The notes under the pieces are model-generated. The model worked only from the letters and a program-made list of their open reading frames with translations. It was not told the DNA's origin and did no database searches. Made by a program: the position numbers and the translations under genes. A DNA stretch of 64,000 nucleotides from Lathyrus oleraceus. Its lineage: Eukaryota > Streptophyta > Magnoliopsida > Fabales > Fabaceae. This document shows, in pieces, positions 20,971 through 32,127 of this stretch (positions are counted from its first letter, which is position 1; the number at the start of each line of letters is the position of its first letter). The stretch is from the NCBI RefSeq assembly GCF_024323335.1, contig NC_066582.1, forward strand, positions 87,168,944 to 87,232,943, in the 5' to 3' direction.

Positions 20971-22402
20971 ATGTCTGATACCGAGTCCTCACTTTCACCC
21001 AAACATTCCTCATCCGAACCTAAAATAGTCCGGACGTACCATGAAAACCACCTTGTTCAGATCACAACAATCCGGCTGAACGGTGCTAATTATCTTCGAT
21101 GGTCGCAATCTGTTCGTATGTATCTCAGGGGGAGAGGAAAGATTGGCTACATCACTGGTGACAAAAAGCAACCAGACAACCATGAAAACCACCCTGTTCA
21201 GATCACAACAATTCGGCTGAACGGTGCTAATTATCTTCGATGGTCGCAATCCATTTGTATGTATCTCAGGGGGAGAGGAAAGATTGGCTACATCACTGGT
21301 GACAAAAAGCAACCAGACAAGGCAGGTGCAAATTATGATACATGGGATGTTGAAAATTCCATGGTCATGATATGGTTAGTCAACTCCATGGATGAAGAGA
21401 TAGGTGCAAATTATCTATGTTATGATACTGCAAAAGAACTTTGAGAAGGTGTCTCCCAAATGTACTTTGATTTGGAAAATCAATCCCAAATCTACAAATT
21501 AACTCTCAAACTGGGAGAAATTCGGCAAGGCGAAGATTCACTCACCAAATACTTCAATTGTCTCAAACGTATTTGGCAAGATTTGGACCTTTTCAATGAG
21601 TACGAGTGGATATCACCTGCCGATAGCTAACATTACAAGAAGATGGTGGATGTTAGTTGTGTTTGCAAGTTCCTAGCAGGTCTAAATGTTGATTTTGATG
21701 AGGTTCGTGGCAGAATTCTAGGCAGAAATCCTATCCCTCCAATTGGTGAAGTATTTTTAGAAGTACGTCACGAAGAGAGTCGTCGACAAGTGATGCTTGG
21801 CAAAAATACAAAAGTTGTCCTTCCACCAGTTGAAGGATCTGCCTTGGCAATTCCCCATGTCAATCGTAAACCACTTCCTAATCAACAGGTGGAGACAAGA
21901 CTCATTTATTTTGTGACTATTGTGGGCGCAATCGCCACACTCGGGAAACTTGCTATAAACTACATAGAAGACCAAACCATGGCAAGGCTGGAAAGTTTGG
22001 TGACCGTCCTATGCCTATGGCCAATGAGGCTGATTTGTCTCCATGTACGAAGGAGCAAATGGATAACCTTCTTAAGTTTCTAAAGTTCAATTCATCTCTT
22101 AATATTCCTACTGGTACTGTGGCATAAACAGGTAAGGATTCTTGGGCACTATTTGCCCACAACCATTCTAACCCTTGGATAATAGATTCAGGGGCATCTG
22201 AACACATGACTAATTGCTCTCATCTATTCAATTCCTATTTTCCTAGTTCAGGTTTTGAAAAAGTTAGGATATCTGATGGTAGTTATTCAAGTATTGCAGG
22301 CAAAGGCAACATAAAAATTTCAGAGCAAATCACTTTGCAATCTGTTTTACATGTTCCTAAATTCGCTTGTAATCCTCTATCTGTTCATAAATTGTCTAAG
22401 GA
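20971..22402 (+). pseudogene. Outer copia gag-protease region (broken)
   Basis: Starts MSDTESSLSPKHSSS with the copia Gag N-terminus (ITTIRLNGANYLRWSQSV), then a stop at 21442-21444. Gag core follows with further stops (CKFLAGLNVDFDEVRGRILGR near 21660), a CCHC knuckle (CDYCGRNRHTRETC near 21915) and the protease start WIIDSGASEHMT near 22180. It is cut at 22402 by the SIRE-like insertion in KLSKD. The catalytic DSG is intact, but stops and frame shifts in gag make it a pseudogene. Confidence 0.85.
21040..21321 (+). repeat. 141-bp in-frame tandem duplication in copia gag
   Basis: Copy 1 is 21040-21180 and copy 2 is 21181-21321. They are nearly identical, with about six base differences. The period is 47 codons exactly, so the frame is kept and the N-terminal Gag module NHPVQITTIRLNGANYL is encoded twice. 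Confidence 0.9.
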
Positions 22403-23787
22403 TGAAATTCTAGTTATCAGACTTTGGATGTCACACTGGTTGTTATGACATCCAATTCTCCACAGACAGGGATTATGCAGAACTTAATAGTAAGTGCAGT
22501 AAATAACACAAGTAATTGTTCACCCAGTTCAGTCCAACATGACCTACATCTGGGGGCTACCAAGCCAGGGAGGAAATCCACTATTAGTAGTATCAATTCA
22601 AAGCTAAACTCACCCGTTTACAACTTATCACTTAATCCCTACCCAATGCAATTTCAATCTTAACCTAAGATCAGAGTTCCTACTCACTCCCCCTCAATCA
22701 CCTCAGTGATATAAAAGACACTTTGAAGTCACACTTCAAAAACAACTCTTGATTATGCTTCACAGCTTAAATCAAGATACACAGCACTCACGCTTAAAAG
22801 CTTTGAGTGACACAACACTTACAACTCAATGAACACCCTATGCCAAAGCAATCATCTACTTGATAATGGCTTGGCTTACAAGATACGTCTAATACTAGAC
22901 TCACAAAAATACAGCAGTGAAGTATGATGGACACACAAAATCTTCACACCTCAAAATCCCCGAAACTGAATGAAGGAACGCCTTCCTTTTTATATTGCAG
23001 CATCCTGGGCTTTTGCACCTGTATTCTCCTGAATTTAAGGTCACTCAAGTTCCCATAAATTCAACATTTAGGTTACTAACAAATAGGCTATTTGTTAGGT
23101 TCATTGAATGTAGCTTGGTTGTTGATTTCCTGGATTTTCTCTCAGCTGTTGAATCCCTGAAGAATAGCCTGAGAAAAAGCTGAAACAGAAAACTGAACAA
23201 CCTACAATATAGCATATGCTGTCAGGCATGAATGTGACGACATTCAGCTTGACATCAAGGTCCATATGCTGAGTCTGTTTTTCCAGAAAACAGACTGTAC
23301 AATTTTGCTGACCTGTACATGATCAAAATGACCATACTACAGTAACAGCTTACATTAATAAATGTCAAAGTGTCCAACTTAACATTTACACATTTGGCCT
23401 TAAGTTAGTTTTGTTATTCTCTTGAAGAACAAACTAAGTTACATGCTGAAGTATAACAGAACACCACTCTGTCTAATCTTCAGCAGCTGCTTTCAATGAG
23501 GAATGTCATAACATCCAGTTTGACATTCAATCAGTAGGCCTTATGCCAGGTCTGGTTCTTCCTTGATAACCAGACTGCACTTAAATACTAAGTTCTAACA
23601 GAACTCCTGCTGTTCTATTCCTTAGTATCTGTTAACAGGTATGAGTGTCACAACATCCAGTTTGACATTCAATAAATCCTGTGTTAGCTAGTCCTGCAGT
23701 AACTACAATGTAGTCACACATACATGTTATGACATCAGTCAAGACATTAGTGTTTTACCATATAATGCAGCCAATTAAACACCTACA
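22403..23787 (-). repeat. SIRE-like 3' LTR
   Basis: 1385 bp. On the minus strand it begins TGTAGGTGTTTAATTGG and ends AGAATTTCA. It contains several copies of a TGTCATAACATCCAG-type motif. Nearly identical to 29290-30674. Confidence 0.95.
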
Positions 23788-24521
23788 AACTCCCCCTTTG
23801 GCAAATTTTTGGCTAAAACACTTTGATCCCCATAACAGAGTTCATAGCAGCGGAATAATACTAGCTAATACACTCAGAGTGGCAGCACACTCACACACAT
23901 GGAAGTTAAATAACAACTTCACACAGCAGCACACACACAGTTGCTGCAGGGGAGGGAAGTTAAATAAAAACTTCACACAGCAGCACAAAAACAGAAGTTA
24001 AATATAAACTTCAACACACAGCTGCTGTAGGGGAGGGAATCTTCAGATCTGTCATGAGAGTCTGTTGTAGAGACCCACTCTGTTTGTCAGGGGTAGTGGT
24101 GGTGTGGTGGTGGTTATTACTCCCCCTTTTTGTCAAAAATGTTGCCAAAGCCAACAACATAGCCAGAGCACAATGACAGAGTTCCAGACTTGGTTTTACT
24201 TCACAGTTTCAACCAAGTTAACATCCCCTTGATCTTGCTTCACAGCTTCGATCAAGTAATCACCCACTTTTGCTTTACAGTAGGTACCACCATATTAGAT
24301 GCCCTGATTTTGTTTCTGACATCCAAAACCACTTCTGCATGAACAACATCCTTGAACTCCTGCAGGTACATTGACCTTCTCACAGTAGGGTGTCTCCTTA
24401 CCCTCTTGTATCCACCCTTGTTACAAGTAGCATAGCTATGATCTGGTGCCCAATCATAACTTAGTACAAATTGTTTAATAGACCGAGATATTAAACAATT
24501 TATTCCCAACATCAGTGGTTG
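23788..24521 (-). other. SIRE-like 3' spacer and polypurine tract
   Basis: Minus strand ends GCCAAAGGGGGAGTT at 23788-23802, the polypurine tract next to the 3' LTR. A second similar tract lies near 24121 (ACTCCCCCTTTTTGTC on the plus strand). An 86-codon frame at 24252-24512 matches the spacer after pol in the related element (57423 onward), not a known domain. Where that element has an env-like ORF3 this copy has only about 700 bp, so ORF3 has been lost. Confidence 0.65.
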
Positions 24522-25295
24522 CTATAAGGTCTCAGAGAGACATATTCCCAGTTTGCTCCTTAAGTTTTCAAACTGAGTAGCATCCAGAGCCTTTGTAAAT
24601 ATGTCAGCCAGTTGAAGATCCGTGGCTACATGTTCCAAAGTGATCACCTTGTCTTCCACCAGATCTCTGATGAAGTGGTGCCTAATGTCAATATGTTTGG
24701 TCCTGCTGTGTTGGATGGGATTCTTGGAGATATTGATGGCACTGAGATTATCACAGAACAATGTCATGACATTTTGAGAGACATTGTACTCAGTGAGCAT
24801 CTGTTTCATCCAAACCAGTTGGGAGCAACTGCTTCCAGCAGCTATGTATTCAGCCTCTGCAGTGGACAGAGAGACACAATTCTGCTTCTTGCTGAACCAC
24901 GATATGAGGTTTTCTCCTTAGAAGAAACATCCACCTGATGTGCTTTTTCTGTCATCAACACTTCCAGCCCAATCAGCATCACAGTACCCAGATAGGACAG
25001 GCTCAGACCCATGTGAATACAGCATCCCATAGTCACACGTCCCATTGATGTACTTGAGAATCCTTTTGACTTGATTCAAGTGGCTCACCTTGGGCTCTGC
25101 TTGGTATCGGGCACACACTCCAACTGCATAAGAAATGTCAGGTCTACTTGTAGTTAGATACAGCAGACTACCTATCATGCTTCTGTACAGGCATTGATCA
25201 ACACTAGGCCCTCCATCATCTTTGGTTAACTTCAAATGAGTAGGAGCAGGAGTCCTCTTGTGCCTGGCATTATCCATACCAAACTTCTTAACCAT
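24522..25295 (-). pseudogene. SIRE-like RT end and RNase H, separated by premature stops
   Basis: Continues the polyprotein frame after a TAG at 25308-25310 (LSQS-stop-YAKN; a Lys codon fits). RT C-terminal motifs SMIGSLLYLTTSRPDI and the RNase H part SGYCDADWAGS are followed by a second stop TAA (24918-24920) after STSGGCFF. The frame then runs open through LSTAEAEYIAA and the RNase H end ADIFTKAL to a final stop at 24522. Only two nonsense codons separate this from an uninterrupted gag-pol. Confidence 0.85.
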
Positions 25296-25307
25296 GTTCT
25301 TGGCATA

Positions 25308-28300
25308 CTAGCTTTGGGAGAGAAACATAGAGTCCTCCATTTGGTTTACTTGCATTCCAAGGAAATAGGTCAGTTCTCCCACTAGACTCATTTCAAACTC
25401 AGACTGCATCTGGTGAACAAATTTTTTAACCATTTGTTCTGACATTCCACCAAAGACTATATCATCAACATAGATTTGAGCTATCATGATTTTGCCTTCT
25501 TCATCCTTCACAAACAAGGTTTTATCTATGCCACCCTTTCTGTATCCATTTGAGGTCAGAAATTCGGTTAACCTTTCATACCAAGCTCTGGGTGCTTGCT
25601 TCAACCCATACAAGGCTTTCTTCAACTTGTATACATGCTCAGGTTGGTTAGGATCACAGAACCCTTTGGGTTGTTCCACATAGACTTCTTCATTCAGGTA
25701 ACCATTCAAGAATGCACTCTTCACATCCATTTGGAATAGCTTAAACTTCAGGATGCAAGCTACCCCCAACAGCAATCTGATGGACTCAAGTCTAGCCACA
25801 GGAGCAAATGTCTCATCAAAGTCTACCCCTTCAACTTGAGTGTATCCTTGAGCTACTAGTCTTGCTTTATTTCTAGTAATTACTCCTTTCTCATCAGATT
25901 TGTTTTTGTAGATCCACTTGGTACCAATGATGTTGGACCCTTCAGGTCTTGGAACTAACTCCCATACTTCATGCCTTGTGAACTGCTCGAGTTCCTCTTG
26001 CATGGCAATGATCCAATATTCATCAGTCAGGGCTTCTTTCACATTCTTTGGTTCAACCTTGGAAACAAAGCAGGAATTTGAGTTTATTCCTCTTGACCTG
26101 GTAGTTACACCACTGGTGGGATCCCCTATGATAAGATCCTTAGGGTGGTCTTTCTGAATTCTGATAGATGGCACTTTGGTGATTGCATCTACTTCACATT
26201 CAGGAGGAGGTTCCTGTACTTCTTCAGACTTGACTGGAGTGTCAGTTGAACTGTCAAGGAATGTTTCAACATCCTCCATGACATCGGTTCCTTCCTCTTT
26301 ATCATCCACAATAACATTTATGGATTCCATCAGGACATTGGTCCTGTAGTTGAACACTCTGTAGGCTCTGCTGTTAGTGGAGTATCCCAGGAATATACCT
26401 TCATCACTTTTGGGATCTAGCTTCCTTCTCTGTTCACGATCTGTGAGAATGTAGCATTTACTTCCAAAGATATGAAAGTACTTCACAGTGGGTTTTCTGC
26501 CCTTCCATATTTCATACAGAGTGGAGGAGGTTCCTTTTCTCAAGGTGACTCTGTTGTGAACATAGCACGCGGTATTCATTGCTTCAGCCCAAAAGTGCAT
26601 GGGGAGCTTCTTTGCATGAATCATTGCTCTGGCAGATTCTTGAATAGTTCTATTTTTTCTTTCAACTATTCCATTCTGCTGAGGAGTTATAGGAGAGGAG
26701 AACTCATGGCTTATTCCTTCAGACGAGCAAAACTCATCAAACTTGGAATTCTTGAACTCAGTACCATGATCACTTCTAATCCGGACCACACAACTGTCCT
26801 TTTCCCTTTGAAGTCTTATGCACAGATCTTTGAAGACATCAAATGTATCTGACTTCTCTCTGATGAAGCTTATCCACGTGTATCTGGAATGGTCATCAAC
26901 CACCACGTAAGCATACTTCTTCCCACCAAGACTTTCAACCTGCATAGGTCCCATTAGGTCCATGTGCAACAGTTCCAGAACTCTGGAGGTTGTGGAATGT
27001 CCCAGCTTCGGGTGTGACATCTTGGTTTGCTTGCCCACCTGGCATTCTCCACAGACTCTTCCTTCATCAATCAGAAGCTTTGGAATTCCTCTGACTGCTT
27101 CCTTGGATATGATCTTCTTCATTCCCCGTAAGTGGAGATGTCCAAGTCTTCTATGCCACAGCTTCACCTCCTGTTCTTCCTTGGCTGAGGAGCATGTTGT
27201 GGAAAAGTTAGAGAGTTCCGGTTCCCACAGGTAGCAGTTGTCTTTGGACCTGGTTCCTCTCATAACTTCCTGATTGTCACCATTTGTCACAATGCATAGC
27301 TCCTTAGTAAACTGAACATGAAAACCTTGATCACACAGCTGACTTATGCTGATGAGGTTTGCAGTTAGTCCTCTTACTAACAGCACATTGTTCAGTTTTT
27401 GCACTCCAGAACAGTCCAGTTTGCCCACACCTCTTATTTTTCCTTTGGCACCATCACCAAAGGTCACAAAGCTGGTAGTGTGAGGTTGAATATCTACCAG
27501 TAGATTTTCCATACCAGTCATATGTCTTGAGCATCCACTGTCAAAGTACCAGTCTTCTCTGGAAGAAGCCCTTAGAGTAGTGTGTGCTATCCTAGCATAC
27601 CGTTGTTGCTTCTTAATGGGAACACATCGCTTATGTGTTTTGTGCTTAGGTCTGACATGCGAGGCTCTGTTAGGGAAACCATGAATCCAGTAGCAGAAGG
27701 CTTTTATATGTCCAAGCCTACCACAGTGGTGACAACTCCAATCCTGGTATTTCCTCTTCTGATGATCATTCATCCTAGATCCTCGATGTTGAGACATTGG
27801 CTTTGACTTCTGCTTGTACTTATGAACTTTAGCCTTTGGGCGTTTGTGTTCGGTTGAGGATCTTTTCCCAAATCCTAGGCCAGATTTGGTTCCAGATTGC
27901 TGTCCCACCTTGAGAATCTCTTCCAAGGTGTCAGTTCCCTTATTCATCATTCTGATGGATTTAGTCATCTGGTTCAGCTTGGAGGTCAGCAGGGCTATTT
28001 CACCATTTAGACCTTCTATGACAAACAGTTGCTTTTGTCTCTCATCTTCCAGTTCCTTGATGAGTTTCTTCTGCTTTTCTCCTTGTGCACGCACCTCTGC
28101 ACTGGTGGAACACAACTTCTTATAGGCTGCAGCAAGTTCATCAAAAGACAGTTCATCTGCACTTGAGTCATCATCAGAGGCACAAACACTGGTTAGTGCA
28201 GTGACATGTTTGGCAGATTCTCCTTCAGATTCACTTTCAGAATCACCTTCAGACCATGTGATAGCTAGCCCCTTATTTTGCAATTTGAGGTAAGTAGGGC

Positions 28301-29219
28301 ATTCAGCTCTGACGTGTCCATACCCTTCACAACCATGACACTGGATCCCCTTGCCATGGTTGAACTTCTCATCAGAAGTTGATCTTTTCTTAATGTCAGA
28401 CGGGATGTTCTTGACATTAGATCTACCTCTTTGATCAATCTTCTTCACGAACTTGTTGAACTGCCTCCCAAGCATGGCTAAGGCTTCTGATATACTTTCA
28501 TCACCTCCAGTATATCCTGCTTCTGACTCCTCTTCAGCATTAGATACAAAAGCTATGCTTTTGTTCTTCTTCTCAGCATTCTCACCCAAGCCCATTTCAA
28601 AGGTTTGGAGGGAACCAATGAGCTCATCCACCTTCATGTTGCATATGTCCTGCGCCTCCTCTATGGCTGTGACCTTCATAGCAAATCTCTTAGGCAAGGA
28701 CCTGAGAATCTTTCTTACAAGTTTCTCTTCAGCCATTTTCTCACCTAGTCCACCAGAGGTGTTTGCAATTTCAAGAATATTCATGTGAAAGTCATGAATA
28801 GTCTCATCCTCTTTCATCCTCATATTTTCAAACTTGGTGGTCAGCATCTGAAGTTTGGACATCTTCACCTTGGAAGTACCTTCATGAGTTACCTTGAGGG
28901 TATCCCAAACTTCCTTAGCTAGTTCACAGTGGTGTACCAGCCTGAAGATGTTCTTGCTGATTCCATTGAACAATGCATTCAAGGCCTTGGAATTTCCAAG
29001 AGCTAACGCCTCTTGCTCCTTGTCCCACTCTTCTTCAGGAATCTGCACACTGACTCCATCTTCACCTGTCCTCATTGGATGTTCCCATCCTTTGTTGACA
29101 GCTCTCCAGACTTTGCTGTCTAGAGACCTTAAGAAGGCTATCATACGAGGCTTCCAGTCATCATAATTAGATCCATCCAACATGGGTGGTCTGTTTGAGT
29201 GTCCTAAATCCTTGTCCAT
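25308..29219 (-). CDS. SIRE-like gag-pol polyprotein (Gag, protease, integrase, RT)
   Basis: 1303 codons from ATG at 29217-29219. Order: Gag with a DUF4219/UBN2-like N-terminus (residues 15-240), an acidic serine-rich part, CCHC knuckle CHGCEGYGHVRAEC near 300, a coiled-coil segment near 355-430, second knuckle CHHCGRLGHIKAFC near 497, protease YFDSGCSRHM near 558, pre-integrase LWHRRLGHLHLRGM, integrase core (D in LHMDLMGPM near 757, D in RSDHGTEF, E in NGIVERKN near 855) and RT with MDVKSAFLNG and YVDDIV near 1253. Catalytic residues I can see are intact. It encodes the particle and the copying and insertion enzymes. A TAG ends it before the RT thumb/RNase H. Confidence 0.93.
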   Translation of the reverse strand: MDKDLGHSNRPPMLDGSNYDDWKPRMIAFLRSLDSKVWRAVNKGWEHPMRTGEDGVSVQIPEEEWDKEQEALALGNSKALNALFNGISKNIFRLVHHCELAKEVWDTLKVTHEGTSKVKMSKLQMLTTKFENMRMKEDETIHDFHMNILEIANTSGGLGEKMAEEKLVRKILRSLPKRFAMKVTAIEEAQDICNMKVDELIGSLQTFEMGLGENAEKKNKSIAFVSNAEEESEAGYTGGDESISEALAMLGRQFNKFVKKIDQRGRSNVKNIPSDIKKRSTSDEKFNHGKGIQCHGCEGYGHVRAECPTYLKLQNKGLAITWSEGDSESESEGESAKHVTALTSVCASDDDSSADELSFDELAAAYKKLCSTSAEVRAQGEKQKKLIKELEDERQKQLFVIEGLNGEIALLTSKLNQMTKSIRMMNKGTDTLEEILKVGQQSGTKSGLGFGKRSSTEHKRPKAKVHKYKQKSKPMSQHRGSRMNDHQKRKYQDWSCHHCGRLGHIKAFCYWIHGFPNRASHVRPKHKTHKRCVPIKKQQRYARIAHTTLRASSREDWYFDSGCSRHMTGMENLLVDIQPHTTSFVTFGDGAKGKIRGVGKLDCSGVQKLNNVLLVRGLTANLISISQLCDQGFHVQFTKELCIVTNGDNQEVMRGTRSKDNCYLWEPELSNFSTTCSSAKEEQEVKLWHRRLGHLHLRGMKKIISKEAVRGIPKLLIDEGRVCGECQVGKQTKMSHPKLGHSTTSRVLELLHMDLMGPMQVESLGGKKYAYVVVDDHSRYTWISFIREKSDTFDVFKDLCIRLQREKDSCVVRIRSDHGTEFKNSKFDEFCSSEGISHEFSSPITPQQNGIVERKNRTIQESARAMIHAKKLPMHFWAEAMNTACYVHNRVTLRKGTSSTLYEIWKGRKPTVKYFHIFGSKCYILTDREQRRKLDPKSDEGIFLGYSTNSRAYRVFNYRTNVLMESINVIVDDKEEGTDVMEDVETFLDSSTDTPVKSEEVQEPPPECEVDAITKVPSIRIQKDHPKDLIIGDPTSGVTTRSRGINSNSCFVSKVEPKNVKEALTDEYWIIAMQEELEQFTRHEVWELVPRPEGSNIIGTKWIYKNKSDEKGVITRNKARLVAQGYTQVEGVDFDETFAPVARLESIRLLLGVACILKFKLFQMDVKSAFLNGYLNEEVYVEQPKGFCDPNQPEHVYKLKKALYGLKQAPRAWYERLTEFLTSNGYRKGGIDKTLFVKDEEGKIMIAQIYVDDIVFGGMSEQMVKKFVHQMQSEFEMSLVGELTYFLGMQVNQMEDSMFLSQS

Positions 29220-29275
29220 GGTACTAGAAAGTAACTTCCCTAGATCTCACCCAGAAATTCACAGGCAGGGTGCCT

Positions 29276-29287
29276 GCTCTGATACCA
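29276..29287 (-). other. SIRE-like primer-binding site
   Basis: Minus strand TGGTATCAGAGC, two bases inside the 5' LTR end; the standard site complementary to the initiator-Met tRNA 3' end in plant copia elements. Confidence 0.9.
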
Positions 29288-29289
29288 AT

Positions 29290-30674
29290 TGAAATTCTAG
29301 TTATCAGACTTTGGATGTCACACTGGTTGTTATGACATCCAATTCTGCACAGACAGGGATTATGCAGAACTTAACAGTAAGTGCAGTAAATAACACAAGT
29401 AATTGTTCACCCAGTTCAGTCCAACATGACCTACATCTGGGGGCTACCAAGCCAGGGAGGAAATCCACTATTAGTAGTATCAATTCAAAGCTAAACTCAC
29501 CCGTTTACAACTTATCACTTAATCCCTACCCAATGCAATTTCAATCTTAACCTAAGATCAGAGTTCCTACTCACTCCCCCTCAATCACCTCAGTGATATA
29601 AAAGACACTTTGAAGTCACACTTCAAAAACAACTCTTGATTATGCTTCACAGCTTAAATCAAGATACACAGCACTCACGCTTAAAAGCTTTGAGTGACAC
29701 AACACTTACAACTCAATGAACACCCTATGCCAAAGCAATCATCTACTTGATAATGGCTTGGCTTACAAGATACGTCTAATACTAGACTCACAAAAATACA
29801 GCAGTGAAGTATGATGGACACACAAAATCTTCACGCCTCAAAATCCCCGAAACTGAATGAAGGAACGCCTTCCTTTTTATATTGCAGCATCCTGGGCTTT
29901 TGCACCTGTATTCTCCTAAATTTAAGGTCACTCAAGTTCCCATAAATTCAACATTTAGGTTACTAACAAATAGGCTATTTGTTAGGTTCATTGAATGTAG
30001 CTTGGTTGTTGATTTCCTGGATTTTCTCTCAGCTGTTGAATCCCTGAAGAATAGCCTGAGAAAAAGCTGAAACAGAAAACTGAACAACCTACAATATAGC
30101 ATATGCTGTCAGGCATGAATGTCACGACATTCAACTTGACATCAAGGTCCATATGCTGAGTCTGTTTTTCCAGAAAACAGACTGTACAATTTTGCTGACC
30201 TGTACATGATCAAAATGACCATACTACAGTAACAGCTTACATTAATAAATGTCAAAGTGTCCAACTTAACATTTACACATTTGGCCTTAAGTTAGTTTTG
30301 TTATTCTCTTGAAGAACAAACTAAGTTACATGCTGAAGTATAACAGAACACCACTCTGTCTAATCTTCAGCAGCTGCTTTCAATGAGGAATGTCATAACA
30401 TCCAGTTTGACATTCAATCAGTAGGCCTTATGCCAGGTCTGGTTCTTCCTTGATAACCAGACTGCACTTAAATACTAAGTTCTAACAGAACTCCTGCTGT
30501 TCTATTCCTTAGTATCTGTTAACAGGTATGAGTGTCACAACATCCAGTTTGACATTCAATAAATCCTGTGTTAGCTAGTCCTGCAGTAACTACAATGTAG
30601 TCACACATACATGTTATGACATCAGTCAAGACATTAGTGTTTTACCATATAATGCAGCCAATTAAACACCTACA
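29290..30674 (-). repeat. SIRE-like 5' LTR
   Basis: 1385 bp, the same length as the 3' LTR and almost identical to it. Differences noticed lie near 29347, 29372, 29834, 29917, 30122 and 30132. Flanked by TSD AAGGA at 30675-30679. Confidence 0.95.
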
Positions 30675-32127
30675 AAGGACACTAACTGTTTTGTTCTTTT
30701 TCGTCCCTCTACTTGTGTTTTTCAGGACCAGAACTCGGGGAAGACAATTGGAACTGCTAGAGAGATGAATGGACTATACTACCTTGATGGAATTTAGTTT
30801 TACAATACAACATTTTTCGATTCAAATAGTACAAACTCATCTCCTGTTTCAGATCAAGTTATGTTATGGCATAAAAGCTTAGGCCACCCTAGTTTTTCAT
30901 ATCTTAAGCATTTATTTCCTAGTTTTTCTAAAGAAATAAATTTCTCACAATTTCATTGTGAAGCTTGTCACTTAGCTAAAGATCATCGTGTGTCTTTTAA
31001 GTCAAAAGTCTATTATGCTTCCAAACCTTTTTATTTAATTCATAGTGATGTTTGGGGTCCTTCAAAAATTAAAACTATGTCTAGAAAAAAATGGTTTATG
31101 ACATTTATTGATGATCATACACGACTGTGTTGGGTTTATCTCATGGAAAAGAAAGCAGAAGTTGAACAAAGATTTCAAGATTTTTTAAACATGATTAACA
31201 ATCAATTTTAAACCAATATTGGCATTCTAAGGTCTGACAATGACACTGAATATTTCAACAAATATTTAAGTACATTCCTTGCAACTAAGGGGATAATTCA
31301 TCAATCCACTTGTCGCGATACTCCGCAACAAAATGGTATTGATGAAAGAAAAAATAGACATCTCCTCGAAGTTACTAGAGCTATTATGTTTTCTATAAAT
31401 GTACCTAAGTATCTTTGGGGAAATGCTTTATTAACGGCTTGTCATCTCATCAATCGAATGCCATCTCGGGTGTTACAATATGAAAGTCCTGTACAAGTGT
31501 TACAAAACAATTTTCCTACATCTCGTATTACTACGGATCTTCCCCTTAAAGTTTTTGGTTGTCTTTGTTATGTTTACATCCCCAATGTTTTTCGCTCTAA
31601 GTTGGATCCTAAAGCCGAAAAATGTGTTTTTCTTGGCTATGCATCCAATAAAAAGGGATACAAATGTTTTAACTCAGTTACAAAGAATTTTTTTGAAAGC
31701 ATGGATGTTCACTTTGTTGAAAATCAATCTTTTTTTTAAATTCTCTTTAGGGGGAGAGTCAATGTATTAATAAAGAAGATAACTTTTGGGAAACTTTGCC
31801 TGCTCTAGATGATATTGTGACTACAAATCACCCAAGTGCTAAGATAGTAGAATCCGAAAAAGGGGGAGAAACACTGATTAAGGATGATAATCCTGAACTT
31901 AAAGTGTATGTTCGAAAAAAAATCCACAAAGGTGGTGCGAACCCTATTGTCTCTCCAGTAGAAATTCAATCTGATTTACCAAGTGAAACTCCTACAGATA
32001 ATTTGTCTTCTAGTTCTTCATCTGGTAATCCTTCTTACTCATCCAATGATTTATCTGATTTGTCTTTTCCTGATATTAATCTTCCAATTTCTGTGAGAAA
32101 AAATATTCCTGACCTCGATGTCCCAAT
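30675..32127 (+). pseudogene. Outer copia protease end and integrase (broken)
   Basis: Resumes the outer copia frame after the SIRE-like insertion: a stop in YLDGI near 30798, pre-integrase VMLWHKSLGHPSFSYLKHLFP (30861 on), integrase FYLIHSDVWGPS (first Asp) and RSDNDTEYFNKY (second Asp) after a stop at 31209-31211, then TPQQNGIDERKNRHL (catalytic Glu). The frame ends at 31737-31739; linker sequence follows to 32127, where the solo LTR is inserted. Stops make it non-functional. Confidence 0.85.

Larger units (their letters stand above)
22403..30674 (-). mobile_element. SIRE/Maximus-like Ty1/copia retrotransposon, young full-length insertion
   Basis: 1385-bp LTRs at 22403-23787 and 29290-30674, perfect TSD AAGGA (22398-22402 and 30675-30679), initiator-Met primer site and G-rich polypurine tract. 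By eye the LTRs differ at only about six sites, so insertion is recent. It sits antisense inside the outer copia protease gene. Gag-pol is one long frame with two nonsense codons near its end. No env-like ORF3 is present, unlike the related element at 55592-60199. Confidence 0.95.
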
